The position numbers and the translations under genes were made by a program. The notes under the pieces are model-generated. The model was not told the DNA's origin, ran no database searches, and was given only the letters and a program-made list of their open reading frames with translations. This document shows, in pieces, positions 1 through 7,574 of a stretch of 18,830 nucleotides of DNA. Source of the DNA: RGIG8748 sp045532255 (GTDB taxonomy: Bacteria > Bacillota > Clostridia > UMGS1810); NCBI GenBank assembly GCA_045532255.1, contig JAZSFO010000021.1, positions 1 through 18,830 of the forward strand, read 5' to 3'. Within the stretch, counting starts at the first letter, position 1. Every line of letters starts with the position of its first letter.

Positions 1-159
1 AATATGACGAATATTTGCGGCTACGTAGAAGAAAAATTGCCTGACGTTTTGAAAAAAGAGAAGGGCGAAAAAGTGCGTTTAATTCTCGATCCGCCGAGGG
101 CAGGTATCGCTCGAAGCGTATTAAAGGCGCTGTTAGAAAGCGGTATTCCCAAGCTATAA
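1..159 (+). pseudogene. C-terminal-region fragment of a TrmA/RlmD-type RNA (uracil-5-)-methyltransferase, cut at both ends
   Basis: Frame 1 is open from the window edge to a TAA at 157-159 (52 codons). It contains LILDPPRAGI followed by LKALLESGIPK, which matches the SAM-dependent RNA m5U methyltransferase family (TrmA/RlmD/RlmCD), where a DPPR-G motif leads into a helix and then a strand such as K-I-V-Y-I-S-C carrying the catalytic Cys. Here the match stops exactly after Ser-Gly-Ile-Pro-Lys, so the catalytic strand and everything after it is missing and a stop follows two codons later. The 5' part lies outside the window. The loss coincides with the start of YitT-like sequence on the other strand, so this is a truncated gene or one half of an assembly join. 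The family call rests on about 50 residues. Confidence 0.6.
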
Positions 160-341
160 TAAAGGACCGTTCCTATTGTGCTTATTCCTCCCGATGTAAT
201 CTTTTGCGGAACAAAAAACACACTTACGGCAAAGGCAAGCAAAAACGAACCGAATGATATTATTATATATTCTCTAAGTCTCCTTGAATTCAAAAAAATC
301 ACCCCGTATATATAATTGGCAAACTTGCCGGTTATATACAT
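21..341 (-). pseudogene. N-terminal fragment of a YitT-family membrane protein with a chimeric tail
   Basis: The minus frame reads REYIIISFGSFLLAF, then FFVPQKITSGGISTIG and a hydrophobic stretch ending YYSLGIPL. This is the first transmembrane segment and the P-x-K-I-x-x-G-G-x-S loop of YitT/DUF161 integral membrane proteins, which are usually near 280 residues. YitT-like sequence ends at about 138-150. The ORF stays open to 21 only because it runs through the antisense of the methyltransferase fragment, so the last 35-40 residues are meaningless. The ATG at 341 has no ribosome binding site. A TTG at 293 preceded by GGGGTG is a better start and gives the N-terminus MNSRRLREY typical of the family. 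The product would have one or two membrane helices and is very unlikely to work. Confidence 0.6.
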
Positions 342-403
342 AAGCGGAGTATGATATAGGTAAACACGCCAAAAACATGTTAACCTATATCATACTCCGC
401 TTA
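341..403. repeat. Long inverted repeat downstream of dnaJ
   Basis: Positions 341-361 (beginning TAAGCGGAGTATGATATAGG) are perfectly complementary to 383-403. With one mismatch the arms extend to 341-365 and 379-403, leaving a 13-nt loop. Transcribed in either direction this forms a very stable hairpin. It sits 10 bp beyond the dnaJ stop codon, where a terminator is expected, but neither side has a T-tract, so it is not a standard intrinsic terminator. It could protect the 3' end of the dnaJ mRNA, act as an operator, or be a short palindromic repeat element. Confidence 0.8.
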
Positions 404-412
404 GGGTTTATT

Positions 413-1579
413 TTATAATCCTAATGTGTCCTTCATTTTTTCAAAGAAGTTCTTATGCTGTTTGTAATTATTGTCATTGGAAACCTTTGCAAAAGCCGAG
501 AGTGCTTCCTTCTGTTCTTTGTTAAGATTTTTGGGAACCTCGACATTAACTCTAAGTATCATGTCTCCGCGAATACCGCTTCGTACACCGGGTATACCCT
601 TGCCTCTGATACGGAATTCCGTACCGGGTTGTGTTCCCTCGGGAATTTTGTATTCCATATGACCCAAGGTGTATTTTTTGTCCTCATCAAGAATAGGAAC
701 CTTGACATCTGCACCGAGCGTTGCCTGTACGAATGTAACAGGAATTGTACAGTACACATCGTTTCCTCTGCGGGTAAACACCTCGTGTCTCTTAATCTGT
801 ACAGTAACAAGCAAATCTCCCGATGGACCGCCCTTTGTTCCTGCATTGCCGAGGCCTCTGTAACGAACTGTCTCACCATTGTCAATGCCTTGTGGTATAT
901 CTACATCCACATTGCGGGCACGCTTAATCATACCTTTGCCCTTACACTTAGAACAGGGATTTTTGATAATCTGGCCTGTTCCCCGACAATGATTACAGGT
1001 TGTTACATTAACCATTTGTCCGAACATGGAATTGGTTATATTGCGGATTTCTCCTGTACCCTTACAGGTCGGACAGGTTATTCTGTCTGCTTCGCTCTTG
1101 CAACCCTTACCGTGACATTCGTCACATTCCTCTATTTTGTATATCTTAAGGTTTTTCTTGACACCGAATGCCGCTTCCTCAAAGGTCAAAAGTATGGTTT
1201 CGGAAATATCGCTTCCCCTCTGGGGACCGTTGCGTCTTCTCTGATGTCCGCCTCCGAAGCCTCCGCCAAAGAACGAACCGAATATATCTCCCAAGTCTCC
1301 GAAGTCTGCACCGCCAAAGCCTCCAAAGCCTCCGCCTGCACCGAAGTTGGGGTCTACTCCTGCATGACCGTACTGGTCATATCTTGCTCTCTTCTCGGGG
1401 TCGCTCAGTACCTCATATGCCTCTCCCGCTTCCTTGAACTTAGCTTCTGCTTCTGCATCGCCCGGGTGAAGGTCGGGATGATACTGCTTAGCGACTTTTC
1501 TGTATGCTTTTTTTATCTCATCGTCCCCTGCGCCCTTCTGGACACCGAGAACTTCGTAAAAATCTCTTTTGTCTGCCAT
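413..1579 (-). CDS. dnaJ: Chaperone protein DnaJ (Hsp40)
   Basis: 388 residues, full length for a type I DnaJ. The J domain spans residues 5-70 with the essential HPD triad at 34-36, which stimulates the DnaK ATPase. A Gly/Phe-rich linker covers roughly 73-112. Four CxxCxGxG zinc-binding repeats have their Cys pairs at 152/155, 169/172, 195/198 and 209/212, followed by the C-terminal substrate-binding and dimerisation domains. DnaJ delivers unfolded clients to DnaK in the cytosol. It is the last gene of the hrcA-grpE-dnaK-dnaJ cluster, separated from dnaK by about 90 bp that contain a hairpin. The ATG at 1579 begins the canonical MADKRDFYEVLGV. Its ribosome binding site is weak (GGCGGTG). Confidence 0.98.
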   Translation of the reverse strand: MADKRDFYEVLGVQKGAGDDEIKKAYRKVAKQYHPDLHPGDAEAEAKFKEAGEAYEVLSDPEKRARYDQYGHAGVDPNFGAGGGFGGFGGADFGDLGDIFGSFFGGGFGGGHQRRRNGPQRGSDISETILLTFEEAAFGVKKNLKIYKIEECDECHGKGCKSEADRITCPTCKGTGEIRNITNSMFGQMVNVTTCNHCRGTGQIIKNPCSKCKGKGMIKRARNVDVDIPQGIDNGETVRYRGLGNAGTKGGPSGDLLVTVQIKRHEVFTRRGNDVYCTIPVTFVQATLGADVKVPILDEDKKYTLGHMEYKIPEGTQPGTEFRIRGKGIPGVRSGIRGDMILRVNVEVPKNLNKEQKEALSAFAKVSNDNNYKQHKNFFEKMKDTLGL

Positions 1580-1622
1580 CTTGCACCGCCCATATTAAAA
1601 TTTGTACTCTACGCAAGGCGTT

Positions 1623-1654
1623 GGGGTTGTAAAAAATAAGTTTTTCACAACCCC
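1623..1654 (-). other. Hairpin in the dnaK-dnaJ intergenic region
   Basis: On the transcribed (minus) strand GGGGTTGTGAAAAA pairs with TTTTTTACAACCCC across a 4-nt loop, 14 base pairs with one G-T wobble. No T-run follows it, so full termination is unlikely. A hairpin here could stabilise the 3' end of a processed dnaK message or reduce read-through into dnaJ, which fits the usual excess of DnaK over DnaJ. The role is inferred. Confidence 0.6.
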
Positions 1655-1669
1655 TTATATTACCTATAA

Positions 1670-3511
1670 TTATTTATTATCGTCATCAACTACTGTGTAG
1701 TCTCCGTCATATGTTCCGCCCTGTCCGCCCATGTCGGGACCTGCACCGCCGTTCATATCGGGACCTGCTCCCTGGGGATTAGCCTGCTGATATATCTTTG
1801 CAGATACATCATAGAACTTCTTCTGCAGTTCATCGGTTGCATTCTTGATAGCCTCTGTATCTGTACCCTCAAGTGTTTTCTTTACATCGGCAATTTTAGC
1901 TTCGATTTCGCTCTTGTCTGCACCGTCAAGCTTGTCGCCAAGGTCTGTCATTGCCTTTTCGCACTGATATACGAGTGAATCTGCATTGTTTCTTGTCTCT
2001 ACTTCTTCCTTACGCTTCTTATCTTCCTGTGCAAACTGCTCTGCTTCCTTTACAGCCTTTTCGATATCTTCATCAGAAAGATTGGTGCTTGCAGTAATTG
2101 TAATATCCTGCTCATTACCTGTTGCCATATCCTTAGCGGAAACATGCACTATACCGTTTGCATCTATATCGAAGCTTACTTCTATCTGGGGAACTCCTCT
2201 GGGTGCGGGAGCAATACCTGTAAGTGAGAATCTGCCAAGACTCTTGTTGTATGCCGCCATTTCTCTCTCACCCTGAAGAACATTTATTTCTACGCTGGTC
2301 TGGTTGTCTGCTGCGGTAGAGAATATCTGGCTCTTCTTGGTGGGAATTGTTGTGTTTCTCTCAATAAGTTTGGTGCACACACCGCCCATTGTCTCAATAC
2401 CGAGTGAAAGCGGAGTAACATCGAGAAGCAGCAAATCCTTTACATCGCCTGCAAGAACACCGCCCTGAATTGCGGCACCCATAGCTACGCACTCATCGGG
2501 GTTTATGCCCTTGTGGGGTTCGGAGCCTATAAGCTTCTTTACAGCTTCCTGTACGGCAGGTATTCTGGAAGAACCGCCGACAAGAAGAACCTTGTGAATT
2601 TCGGAAGGGCTGAGACCTGCATCGGAAAGAGCATTCTTAACAGGTGTAATTGTAGCTTCTACAAGGTCTGCTGTAAGCTCGTCGAATTTGCTTCTTGAAA
2701 GAGTTACATCAAGGTGCTTAGGACCTGTAGCATCTGCTGTTATAAAGGGAAGATTGATGTTTGATGTGGTAACTCCCGAAAGCTCTATCTTTGCCTTTTC
2801 TGCAGCTTCCTTGAGTCTCTGCATAGCCATCTTGTCCTGGCTTAAGTCCACACCTGTATCCTTCTTGAATTCGTCAACAAGATATTTGATTATTCTGTCG
2901 TCGAAGTCGTCTCCGCCAAGACGGTTGTTACCGCTTGTTGCAAGAACTTCAAATACACCGTCACCGATTTCCATAATGGACACATCAAATGTACCGCCAC
3001 CGAGGTCGTATACCATTATCTTCTGTTCTGTATCCTTATCCATACCATATGCAAGTGCTGCTGCGGTAGGCTCGTTGATAATTCTGAGTACCTCAAGACC
3101 TGCAACCTTACCTGCATCCTTGGTAGCCTGACGCTGTGAATCGCTGAAATATGCAGGAACTGTAATAACAGCCTGAGTTACTGTCTCGCCAAGATAGCTT
3201 TCTGCATCTGCCTTGAGCTTCTGGAGTATCATTGCAGAAATTTCCTGAGGTGTAAGCTTCTTGCCATCAATATCTACTCTTCTGTCTGTACCCATATCTC
3301 TCTTAATTGAAATTATGGTTCTTTCGGGGTTTGTAATTGCCTGTCTCTTAGCAACCTGACCTACAAGTCTTTCGCCGTCCTTTGTAAATGCAACAACGTA
3401 AGGTGTGGTTCTTGCACCCTCAGCATTTGCTATAACAACAGGCTCGCCGCCCTCCATAACCGATACGCATGAATTTGTTGTACCTAAGTCAATACCTATA
3501 ATTTTTGACAT
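1670..3511 (-). CDS. dnaK: Chaperone protein DnaK (Hsp70)
   Basis: 613 residues, the usual length for Gram-positive DnaK. The ATPase domain opens with GIDLGTTNS at residues 5-13 and includes the phosphate motif DLGGGTFD. The interdomain linker DLLLLDVTPLS lies near 357-367 and is followed by the substrate-binding beta domain and a helical lid. The Gly-rich tail ends in TVVDDDNK, as in other Firmicutes. The protein folds and refolds cytosolic polypeptides in an ATP cycle driven by DnaJ and GrpE. A strong ribosome binding site (GGAGGT) precedes the ATG. It is co-transcribed with grpE (31-bp gap) and is under HrcA/CIRCE control through the upstream hrcA promoter. I see no second CIRCE directly before it. 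Confidence 0.99.
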   Translation of the reverse strand: MSKIIGIDLGTTNSCVSVMEGGEPVVIANAEGARTTPYVVAFTKDGERLVGQVAKRQAITNPERTIISIKRDMGTDRRVDIDGKKLTPQEISAMILQKLKADAESYLGETVTQAVITVPAYFSDSQRQATKDAGKVAGLEVLRIINEPTAAALAYGMDKDTEQKIMVYDLGGGTFDVSIMEIGDGVFEVLATSGNNRLGGDDFDDRIIKYLVDEFKKDTGVDLSQDKMAMQRLKEAAEKAKIELSGVTTSNINLPFITADATGPKHLDVTLSRSKFDELTADLVEATITPVKNALSDAGLSPSEIHKVLLVGGSSRIPAVQEAVKKLIGSEPHKGINPDECVAMGAAIQGGVLAGDVKDLLLLDVTPLSLGIETMGGVCTKLIERNTTIPTKKSQIFSTAADNQTSVEINVLQGEREMAAYNKSLGRFSLTGIAPAPRGVPQIEVSFDIDANGIVHVSAKDMATGNEQDITITASTNLSDEDIEKAVKEAEQFAQEDKKRKEEVETRNNADSLVYQCEKAMTDLGDKLDGADKSEIEAKIADVKKTLEGTDTEAIKNATDELQKKFYDVSAKIYQQANPQGAGPDMNGGAGPDMGGQGGTYDGDYTVVDDDNK

Positions 3512-3542
3512 AATAAATTACCTCCGTAATAAAATAATTTTG

Positions 3543-4058
3543 TTAATTGGCAACCTTAACCATTGAATAGCGGATTACCTTATCCTTGTAAATATATCCT
3601 TTTTGAAATTCCTCAACTACTATGCTTTCCTCTGCAGAATCATCCTCTACATGCATTACAGCATTGTGGAATTCGGGGTTAAACTTCTCACCTACTGACT
3701 TGATTTCGCTCACACCCAGCTTTGCAAAAATCTCCTCGGTCTGTCTCAAAACCATAGCGACACCCTTACATTCTTCACATTCTTTATCGGAAAACGCATC
3801 TACTGCTCTTATAAGGTTATCTATAACAGGCAGTAGCTCTGCAACGGTATCCTTTACGCTGTCTGTGTATATTGCTTCTTTTTCTTTGACAGTTCTTTTC
3901 TTAAAGTTGTCATACTCAGCAAGAAGTCTTTGATACTGTTCCCTGCTTTGGGAAAGCTCTTCGTCCTTCTTTGCGAGCAACTCTTCACATGAAACAGAAG
4001 TCTCTTCATTTGTAACAGTTTCTTCTGTCTGCTCTTTGGCCTTCTTCTCCTCAGACAT
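3543..4058 (-). CDS. grpE: Nucleotide exchange factor GrpE
   Basis: 171 residues. The N-terminus is acidic and low in complexity (residues 1-25), followed by the long dimerisation helix (REQYQRLLAEYDNFKKRTVKE) and the beta-wing C-terminal domain with FNPEFHNAVMHVED and the terminal GYIYKDKVIRYSMVKVAN, all standard GrpE features. It releases ADP from DnaK. An AAGGAG site lies about 9 nt before the ATG. The gene begins 14 bp after the hrcA stop codon, so the two are translated from one heat-shock transcript. Confidence 0.97.
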   Translation of the reverse strand: MSEEKKAKEQTEETVTNEETSVSCEELLAKKDEELSQSREQYQRLLAEYDNFKKRTVKEKEAIYTDSVKDTVAELLPVIDNLIRAVDAFSDKECEECKGVAMVLRQTEEIFAKLGVSEIKSVGEKFNPEFHNAVMHVEDDSAEESIVVEEFQKGYIYKDKVIRYSMVKVAN

Positions 4059-4072
4059 TTGTTGTCATCTCC

Positions 4073-5113
4073 TTACTTTTGGTCTGTATCTGATATCCCC
4101 TTTAGGTATGAGGATATATAATTGAGTGTTGATATTACCTTGGCATAGTCCATTCTTGTAGGACCGATAATTGCCATCTTTCCCGTCATGTCATCTCCTA
4201 TGGAATAGTCGGAAACGACCATGCTTAGACCTTTGTCCCTGAGCTTATCGTTGTCGTCGCCCATTATGACCGAAACCTCTTTATTGCCCGAGGTTTTACG
4301 CATAATTTCTTTTATTTCCTCGCTGTTGTCCTCTCTCATGAAGTTAAGGAAATCCTTTGTTTTGTTTATATCATTAAACTCGGGATTATTAAGTATATTG
4401 GCTGTACCCGAATATACAACACGGCAATCTCCGCTTTCCTCAACAAGCTCGGATATAAAGTCAAATATCAAATCGAGCATGGAGCTTTCTACAGGAACGA
4501 GTGCCTTTTCTTCCTCGAGAATATCTTGGGTTAGTGCAAAGAGGTTAATTCCTGCAAACTTGGTGTTGAGGTAGTTGGAAAGTTTTTCCAGAACTTCACT
4601 GTCATAAGGCTTCCTAAGCTTCATGGTGCGGTTCTTTACAACACCGTCATTTAAGATAACTATCATGACGAACTTATTCTCGTCTACCCCGATGAGCTTG
4701 ACCTGAGATATGTTGTACTTAGAAGATACGGGTGTTGTAAATACTGCAGTACAATTGGTAAGAAAGCTCATAAGCTCCGATACATGCGACAGTGCCTTGT
4801 CAAACTCCATATACTGTCTTGTGAGAGCATTCTTGATGTGCTTAATCTCACCGAGAGTAAGGCTGTATTCTTTCATAAGTCCGTTTACATATGTCCTGTA
4901 GCCCAGAACAGACGGCACTCTGCCCGAGGATGTATGTGTCTTTTCCAGATATCCTGCTTCCTCAAGTGCAGCCATCTCATTTCGTACAGTAGCAGAGCTT
5001 ACGCCCAAATCGTGACTTTCCAGAATATACGAAGAGCCGACTGGCTCTGCTGTCATGATGTAATCATCGACTATTGCACGAAGGATTTTTTCTTTTCTTT
5101 CGCTTAATTCCAT
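4073..5113 (-). CDS. hrcA: Heat-inducible transcription repressor HrcA
   Basis: 346 residues from the chosen start. The N-terminal winged helix begins MELSERKEKILRAIVDDYI and includes the recognition region SSATVRNEMAALEEAGYL, followed by the GAF-like dimerisation core (VKLIGVDENKFVMIVILNDG) and a C-terminus with IGPTRMDYAKVISTLNYIS. HrcA binds CIRCE and represses hrcA-grpE-dnaK-dnaJ; GroEL normally keeps it active. I chose the ATG at 5113 because it has a ribosome binding site (AAGGAT, 8 nt) and gives the family N-terminus. The frame is open to a GTG at 5137, but that codon lies inside the CIRCE element and lacks a ribosome binding site. Repression would be autogenous. Confidence 0.97.
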   Translation of the reverse strand: MELSERKEKILRAIVDDYIMTAEPVGSSYILESHDLGVSSATVRNEMAALEEAGYLEKTHTSSGRVPSVLGYRTYVNGLMKEYSLTLGEIKHIKNALTRQYMEFDKALSHVSELMSFLTNCTAVFTTPVSSKYNISQVKLIGVDENKFVMIVILNDGVVKNRTMKLRKPYDSEVLEKLSNYLNTKFAGINLFALTQDILEEEKALVPVESSMLDLIFDFISELVEESGDCRVVYSGTANILNNPEFNDINKTKDFLNFMREDNSEEIKEIMRKTSGNKEVSVIMGDDNDKLRDKGLSMVVSDYSIGDDMTGKMAIIGPTRMDYAKVISTLNYISSYLKGISDTDQK

Positions 5114-5126
5114 ATTATCATCCTTT

Positions 5127-5153
5127 TTAGCACTCACATCTTCCGAGTGCTAA
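5127..5153 (-). promoter_or_regulatory. CIRCE operator (HrcA binding site)
   Basis: TTAGCACTC, nine bases, GAGTGCTAA: both 9-bp arms match the CIRCE consensus exactly. It starts at about the transcription start of the hrcA promoter and ends 14 bp before the hrcA ATG, the usual place for repression of the whole chaperone operon. Confidence 0.98.
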
Positions 5154-5154
5154 C

Positions 5155-5182
5155 AATGGTAGGATATCACTATCCTACCATT
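5155..5182. repeat. Perfect 12-bp palindrome over the hrcA promoter -10 and spacer
   Basis: AATGGTAGGATA and TATCCTACCATT are perfect inverted arms (5155-5166 and 5171-5182) around a 4-nt centre. The repeat covers the whole -10 hexamer and 16 of the 17 spacer bases, and abuts CIRCE. No T-tract follows on the minus strand, so it is not a good terminator for hemW. As an operator it would add a second, HrcA-independent control to the chaperone operon. No regulator can be assigned. Confidence 0.7.
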
Positions 5183-5189
5183 TTGTCAA
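5161..5189 (-). promoter_or_regulatory. Sigma-A promoter of the hrcA-grpE-dnaK-dnaJ operon
   Basis: On the minus strand a consensus -35 TTGACA (5184-5189) is followed after 17 bp by TATCCT (5161-5166). The predicted start is at about 5153-5154, so CIRCE begins at +1. Confidence 0.8.
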
Positions 5190-5234
5190 TAGTTTTTTCA
5201 AATTTTACAAATTATTCACAAGCCGAAGCTATTA

Positions 5235-6332
5235 TCACATGAATTCACACATAATGGAATTAGACACCAAAAGTGCTTCTTTCCTGAGCTTTATATACCT
5301 TCCGTCATCTATTATATAGTCCCTTATCTTATTTAGCTGAGGACCGAATACAGACTCAAGCTCCATACTGAACTTCGCTTTGAATTTATTTCTGTCAACC
5401 CCCGAATTTATCACTCTCAATGCCAAAATGATAAATTCGCTCATTTGCTCCCTGAGATCCATCGTATAATCTTCGCTTAAGTGACCTCCCAAAAGATATT
5501 CCTCAACTGTAAGAGGATTTGTATATCTGTGGTTTCCCTCTTTTGATGATGCACTCACCCCAAAGCCTATATAGTCCTTGTCCTGCCAGTACTTGAGATT
5601 ATGTTTTGATTCAAAGCCGTCTTTTGCAAAGTTGGATATTTCATAGTGCTTATATCCATTCTCCGAAAGTCGGTCTGTTATCATATTGTACATATCTGCA
5701 AAGGTATCATCATCACACTCTTTAAGAAGTCCGTCATCAAGCATTTTAAAAAATGGTGTCCCCTCCTCTATCTTAAGTCCGTAGCACGAAACATGCTCAG
5801 GATTAAGAGATACAAAGGTATCCAAGGAATTAGCGAGGCTTTCCATACTCTGACAAGGCAAGGCATACATAAGGTCCATGCTTATATTGTCAAAGCCTGT
5901 CTCCCTCATAAGCTCAAAGGTGCGTATGGTATCCTCTGCACTATGCACTCTCCCAAGAAACTTTAGTTCATCGTTACAAAAGCTCTGTGCACCTATGCTT
6001 ATCCTGTTTACGCCGTACTCTTTCATTATATTTGCCTTTGACTTAGTTACTGTGGCAGGATTAACCTCAATTGTAAATTCTGTATCTTCCTTAATGTTTA
6101 TATTCTCATTTACTGAAAAAAGCAACCGTCTCAAATCATCATCGCCAAGCACAGACGGCGTTCCACCGCCTATATATACGGTGTCCGCATATATACCCTT
6201 GCGTGTTTCAATTTCGTCTATGAGCTTTGATACATATTCCGACTGCACATCTCTGCCGAGACTAAACGATGCAAAGTCACAATAATTACATTTTTTTATA
6301 CAAAAAGGTATATGTATATATATTCCGTACAT
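5235..6332 (-). CDS. hemW: Radical SAM heme chaperone HemW (coproporphyrinogen-oxidase-like)
   Basis: 365 residues from the chosen start. The N-terminus MYGIYIHIPFC leads into the radical SAM cluster motif CxxxCxxC (Cys 11, 15, 18), followed by YIGGGTPSVL, the EVNPATVT strand, the RISIGAQS segment and the HemN C-terminal domain. Proteins with this short architecture are HemW-type heme chaperones that pass heme to target enzymes. They lack the extra N-terminal region of true HemN oxidases. The ATG at 6332 has a GGAG site 5 nt upstream and lies one base after the stop of the preceding gene, so translation is coupled. A longer frame to 6392 adds residues not seen in the family and overlaps that gene. 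HemW is a frequent upstream neighbour of hrcA. Confidence 0.95.
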   Translation of the reverse strand: MYGIYIHIPFCIKKCNYCDFASFSLGRDVQSEYVSKLIDEIETRKGIYADTVYIGGGTPSVLGDDDLRRLLFSVNENINIKEDTEFTIEVNPATVTKSKANIMKEYGVNRISIGAQSFCNDELKFLGRVHSAEDTIRTFELMRETGFDNISMDLMYALPCQSMESLANSLDTFVSLNPEHVSCYGLKIEEGTPFFKMLDDGLLKECDDDTFADMYNMITDRLSENGYKHYEISNFAKDGFESKHNLKYWQDKDYIGFGVSASSKEGNHRYTNPLTVEEYLLGGHLSEDYTMDLREQMSEFIILALRVINSGVDRNKFKAKFSMELESVFGPQLNKIRDYIIDDGRYIKLRKEALLVSNSIMCEFM

Positions 6333-6333
6333 A

Positions 6334-7119
6334 TCATTCTCCAAAAATAAGTTTGTTTGCATTTGTATACAGTATCTTTTCGTTTTCGTCATCTGTGAGA
6401 CCGAGCCTCAAAAAGTTTTCTATACAATACTCAAATGTCTCTATGGGATAATCCGTACCGAACATAATTCTGTCTGTATCGTGCTTTCGTATAAGCCGTT
6501 TGATTTGCTTATGGCTGAGAGTTCTGTGACAGCTCGAGGTGTCTATATAGACATCTCTGCCGTAAAGATACTCCTCTGCCTCTTCCCATTGGTGATGCCC
6601 TCCAAGGTGTGCACCGATTGCAATGAGACCCGGGAAGTCATCAAGAACTCTCCTTAGTCTGTGCGGTGCTGAGCAAGGGCTGTTCGCATCTCCTGTGTGA
6701 AAGAGTATAGGAAGTTTGTATGCACGGATTATGTCATATACGGGGTACATATTTTTGTCATCAATGTTGAAATGCTGAAAGTCGGGATGCAGTTTGATAC
6801 CCTTAAGTCCAAGAGATATAATTCTCTGTATCTCTTTTTCAAAGTCGCCCTCATAGTCCTGATGAAGTGTACCAAAGCCTGCAATACTTTCTGACATATG
6901 CGATGCGGTGTTGTCATTGATTATCTCCACCTGAGACGGTTTAAGTGCTGTGGAATGTACAACAAGTTTTGTAATCCCTGCTTTTTCTGCCCGAGAGCTA
7001 AGGTCAGAAAATGTTCCGTTGCAATGCATTTTTAACTTGTAATAATCCCCTAAGTTTGCTACCGCCCTGTTGGCAAGAGCATCGGGAAAGAAGTGGGCAT
7101 GCATGTCTATAACTTTCAT
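6334..7119 (-). CDS. Amidohydrolase family 2 (TIM-barrel metal-dependent hydrolase)
   Basis: 261 residues. The order of motifs is that of the amidohydrolase-2 family: an N-terminal metal-binding HxH in IDMHAHFFP, GLKGIKLHPDFQ, PILFHTGD, GAHLGG and the final FGTDYPIE, whose Asp is the usual catalytic/metal ligand. Relatives include ACMSD-type decarboxylases and uncharacterised hydrolases, so the substrate is unknown. I place the start at the ATG at 7119, six bases after a GAAAGGTG ribosome binding site. The upstream in-frame GTG at 7128 is itself part of that site. The gene is translationally coupled to hemW, one base downstream, but nothing in the sequence shows a shared pathway. Confidence 0.85.
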   Translation of the reverse strand: MKVIDMHAHFFPDALANRAVANLGDYYKLKMHCNGTFSDLSSRAEKAGITKLVVHSTALKPSQVEIINDNTASHMSESIAGFGTLHQDYEGDFEKEIQRIISLGLKGIKLHPDFQHFNIDDKNMYPVYDIIRAYKLPILFHTGDANSPCSAPHRLRRVLDDFPGLIAIGAHLGGHHQWEEAEEYLYGRDVYIDTSSCHRTLSHKQIKRLIRKHDTDRIMFGTDYPIETFEYCIENFLRLGLTDDENEKILYTNANKLIFGE

Positions 7120-7153
7120 GTTTTTCACCTTTCAATTCTTAATTCACCCATAT

Positions 7154-7182
7154 ATTCTAGCACCGCATAAGGATAATTACAA
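7154..7182 (-). promoter_or_regulatory. Likely sigma-A promoter of the amidohydrolase-hemW operon
   Basis: TTGTAA (7177-7182), 17 bp, TAGAAT (7154-7159) on the minus strand, about 35 bp before the amidohydrolase start. It matches the consensus at 4 of 6 and 5 of 6 positions. Confidence 0.55.
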
Positions 7183-7221
7183 TAGTATTTGGATTTTTTT
7201 GTATAAATATTTGTAATTTAT

Positions 7222-7248
7222 TTGGTTTTGTGATAGAATAAATATAAT
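7222..7248 (+). promoter_or_regulatory. Possible promoter of the Dabb-domain gene
   Basis: A perfect TATAAT lies at 7243-7248, 22 bp before the ATG. The best -35 is a poor TTGGTT at 7222-7227 with only 15 bp between, so the call rests on the -10. Confidence 0.35.
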
Positions 7249-7270
7249 ATGTATATAAGGGGGAATTATT

Positions 7271-7573
7271 ATGGTAAAGCATGTTATACTATGGTGCCTC
7301 AAAGACAACCTTACAGATGAAGAAAAAGCTAAGGTAAGAGCCGAGGCAAAAGAAAACTTAGAAGCTCTCAAGGGCAAAATCGAAGGGCTTACTGAAATAA
7401 AGGTAAATATCAATCCGCTCCCTACTTCCAATGCGGATATGATGCTTGACTCATTATTCGAAAGCGCAGAAGCACTCTCACAATACTCAGTTCATCCCCA
7501 GCATGTTGCTGTGGCGGACGGATATGTAAGACCGTACACCAAGAGCAGAAGCTGTATAGACTACGAAGTGTAA
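7271..7573 (+). CDS. Dabb (stress-responsive alpha/beta-barrel) domain protein
   Basis: 100 residues, a single Dabb domain. It begins MVKHVILWCLKD and ends VHPQHVAVADGYVRPYT; the start (VKHVVLWKLKD-type) and the HP-x-H-V motif near the end are the family hallmarks. Dabb proteins form small dimeric ferredoxin-like barrels. Most bacterial members have no known reaction, though some plant and fungal relatives are cyclases or stress-induced proteins. AAGGGGGAAT lies just before the ATG. It is monocistronic, with its own -10 and a terminator immediately after the stop. Confidence 0.9.
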   Translation: MVKHVILWCLKDNLTDEEKAKVRAEAKENLEALKGKIEGLTEIKVNINPLPTSNADMMLDSLFESAEALSQYSVHPQHVAVADGYVRPYTKSRSCIDYEV

Positions 7574-7574
7574 A

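Noticed and set aside
455..1639. Long plus-strand frame (394 codons) opposite dnaJ
   Set aside because: It is antisense to a complete dnaJ, has no ribosome binding site and gives no family-like sequence; it is a codon-bias shadow.
5114..5137. N-terminal extension of HrcA from the GTG at 5137
   Set aside because: The start codon lies inside the CIRCE operator and lacks a ribosome binding site; the ATG at 5113 has one and matches the family N-terminus.
5155..5182. Palindrome as terminator of hemW
   Set aside because: No T-tract follows on the minus strand, and it coincides exactly with the hrcA promoter -10 and spacer.
6333..6392. 20-residue N-terminal extension of HemW
   Set aside because: It overlaps the upstream amidohydrolase, has no ribosome binding site and is absent from the family; the ATG at 6332 is well placed.
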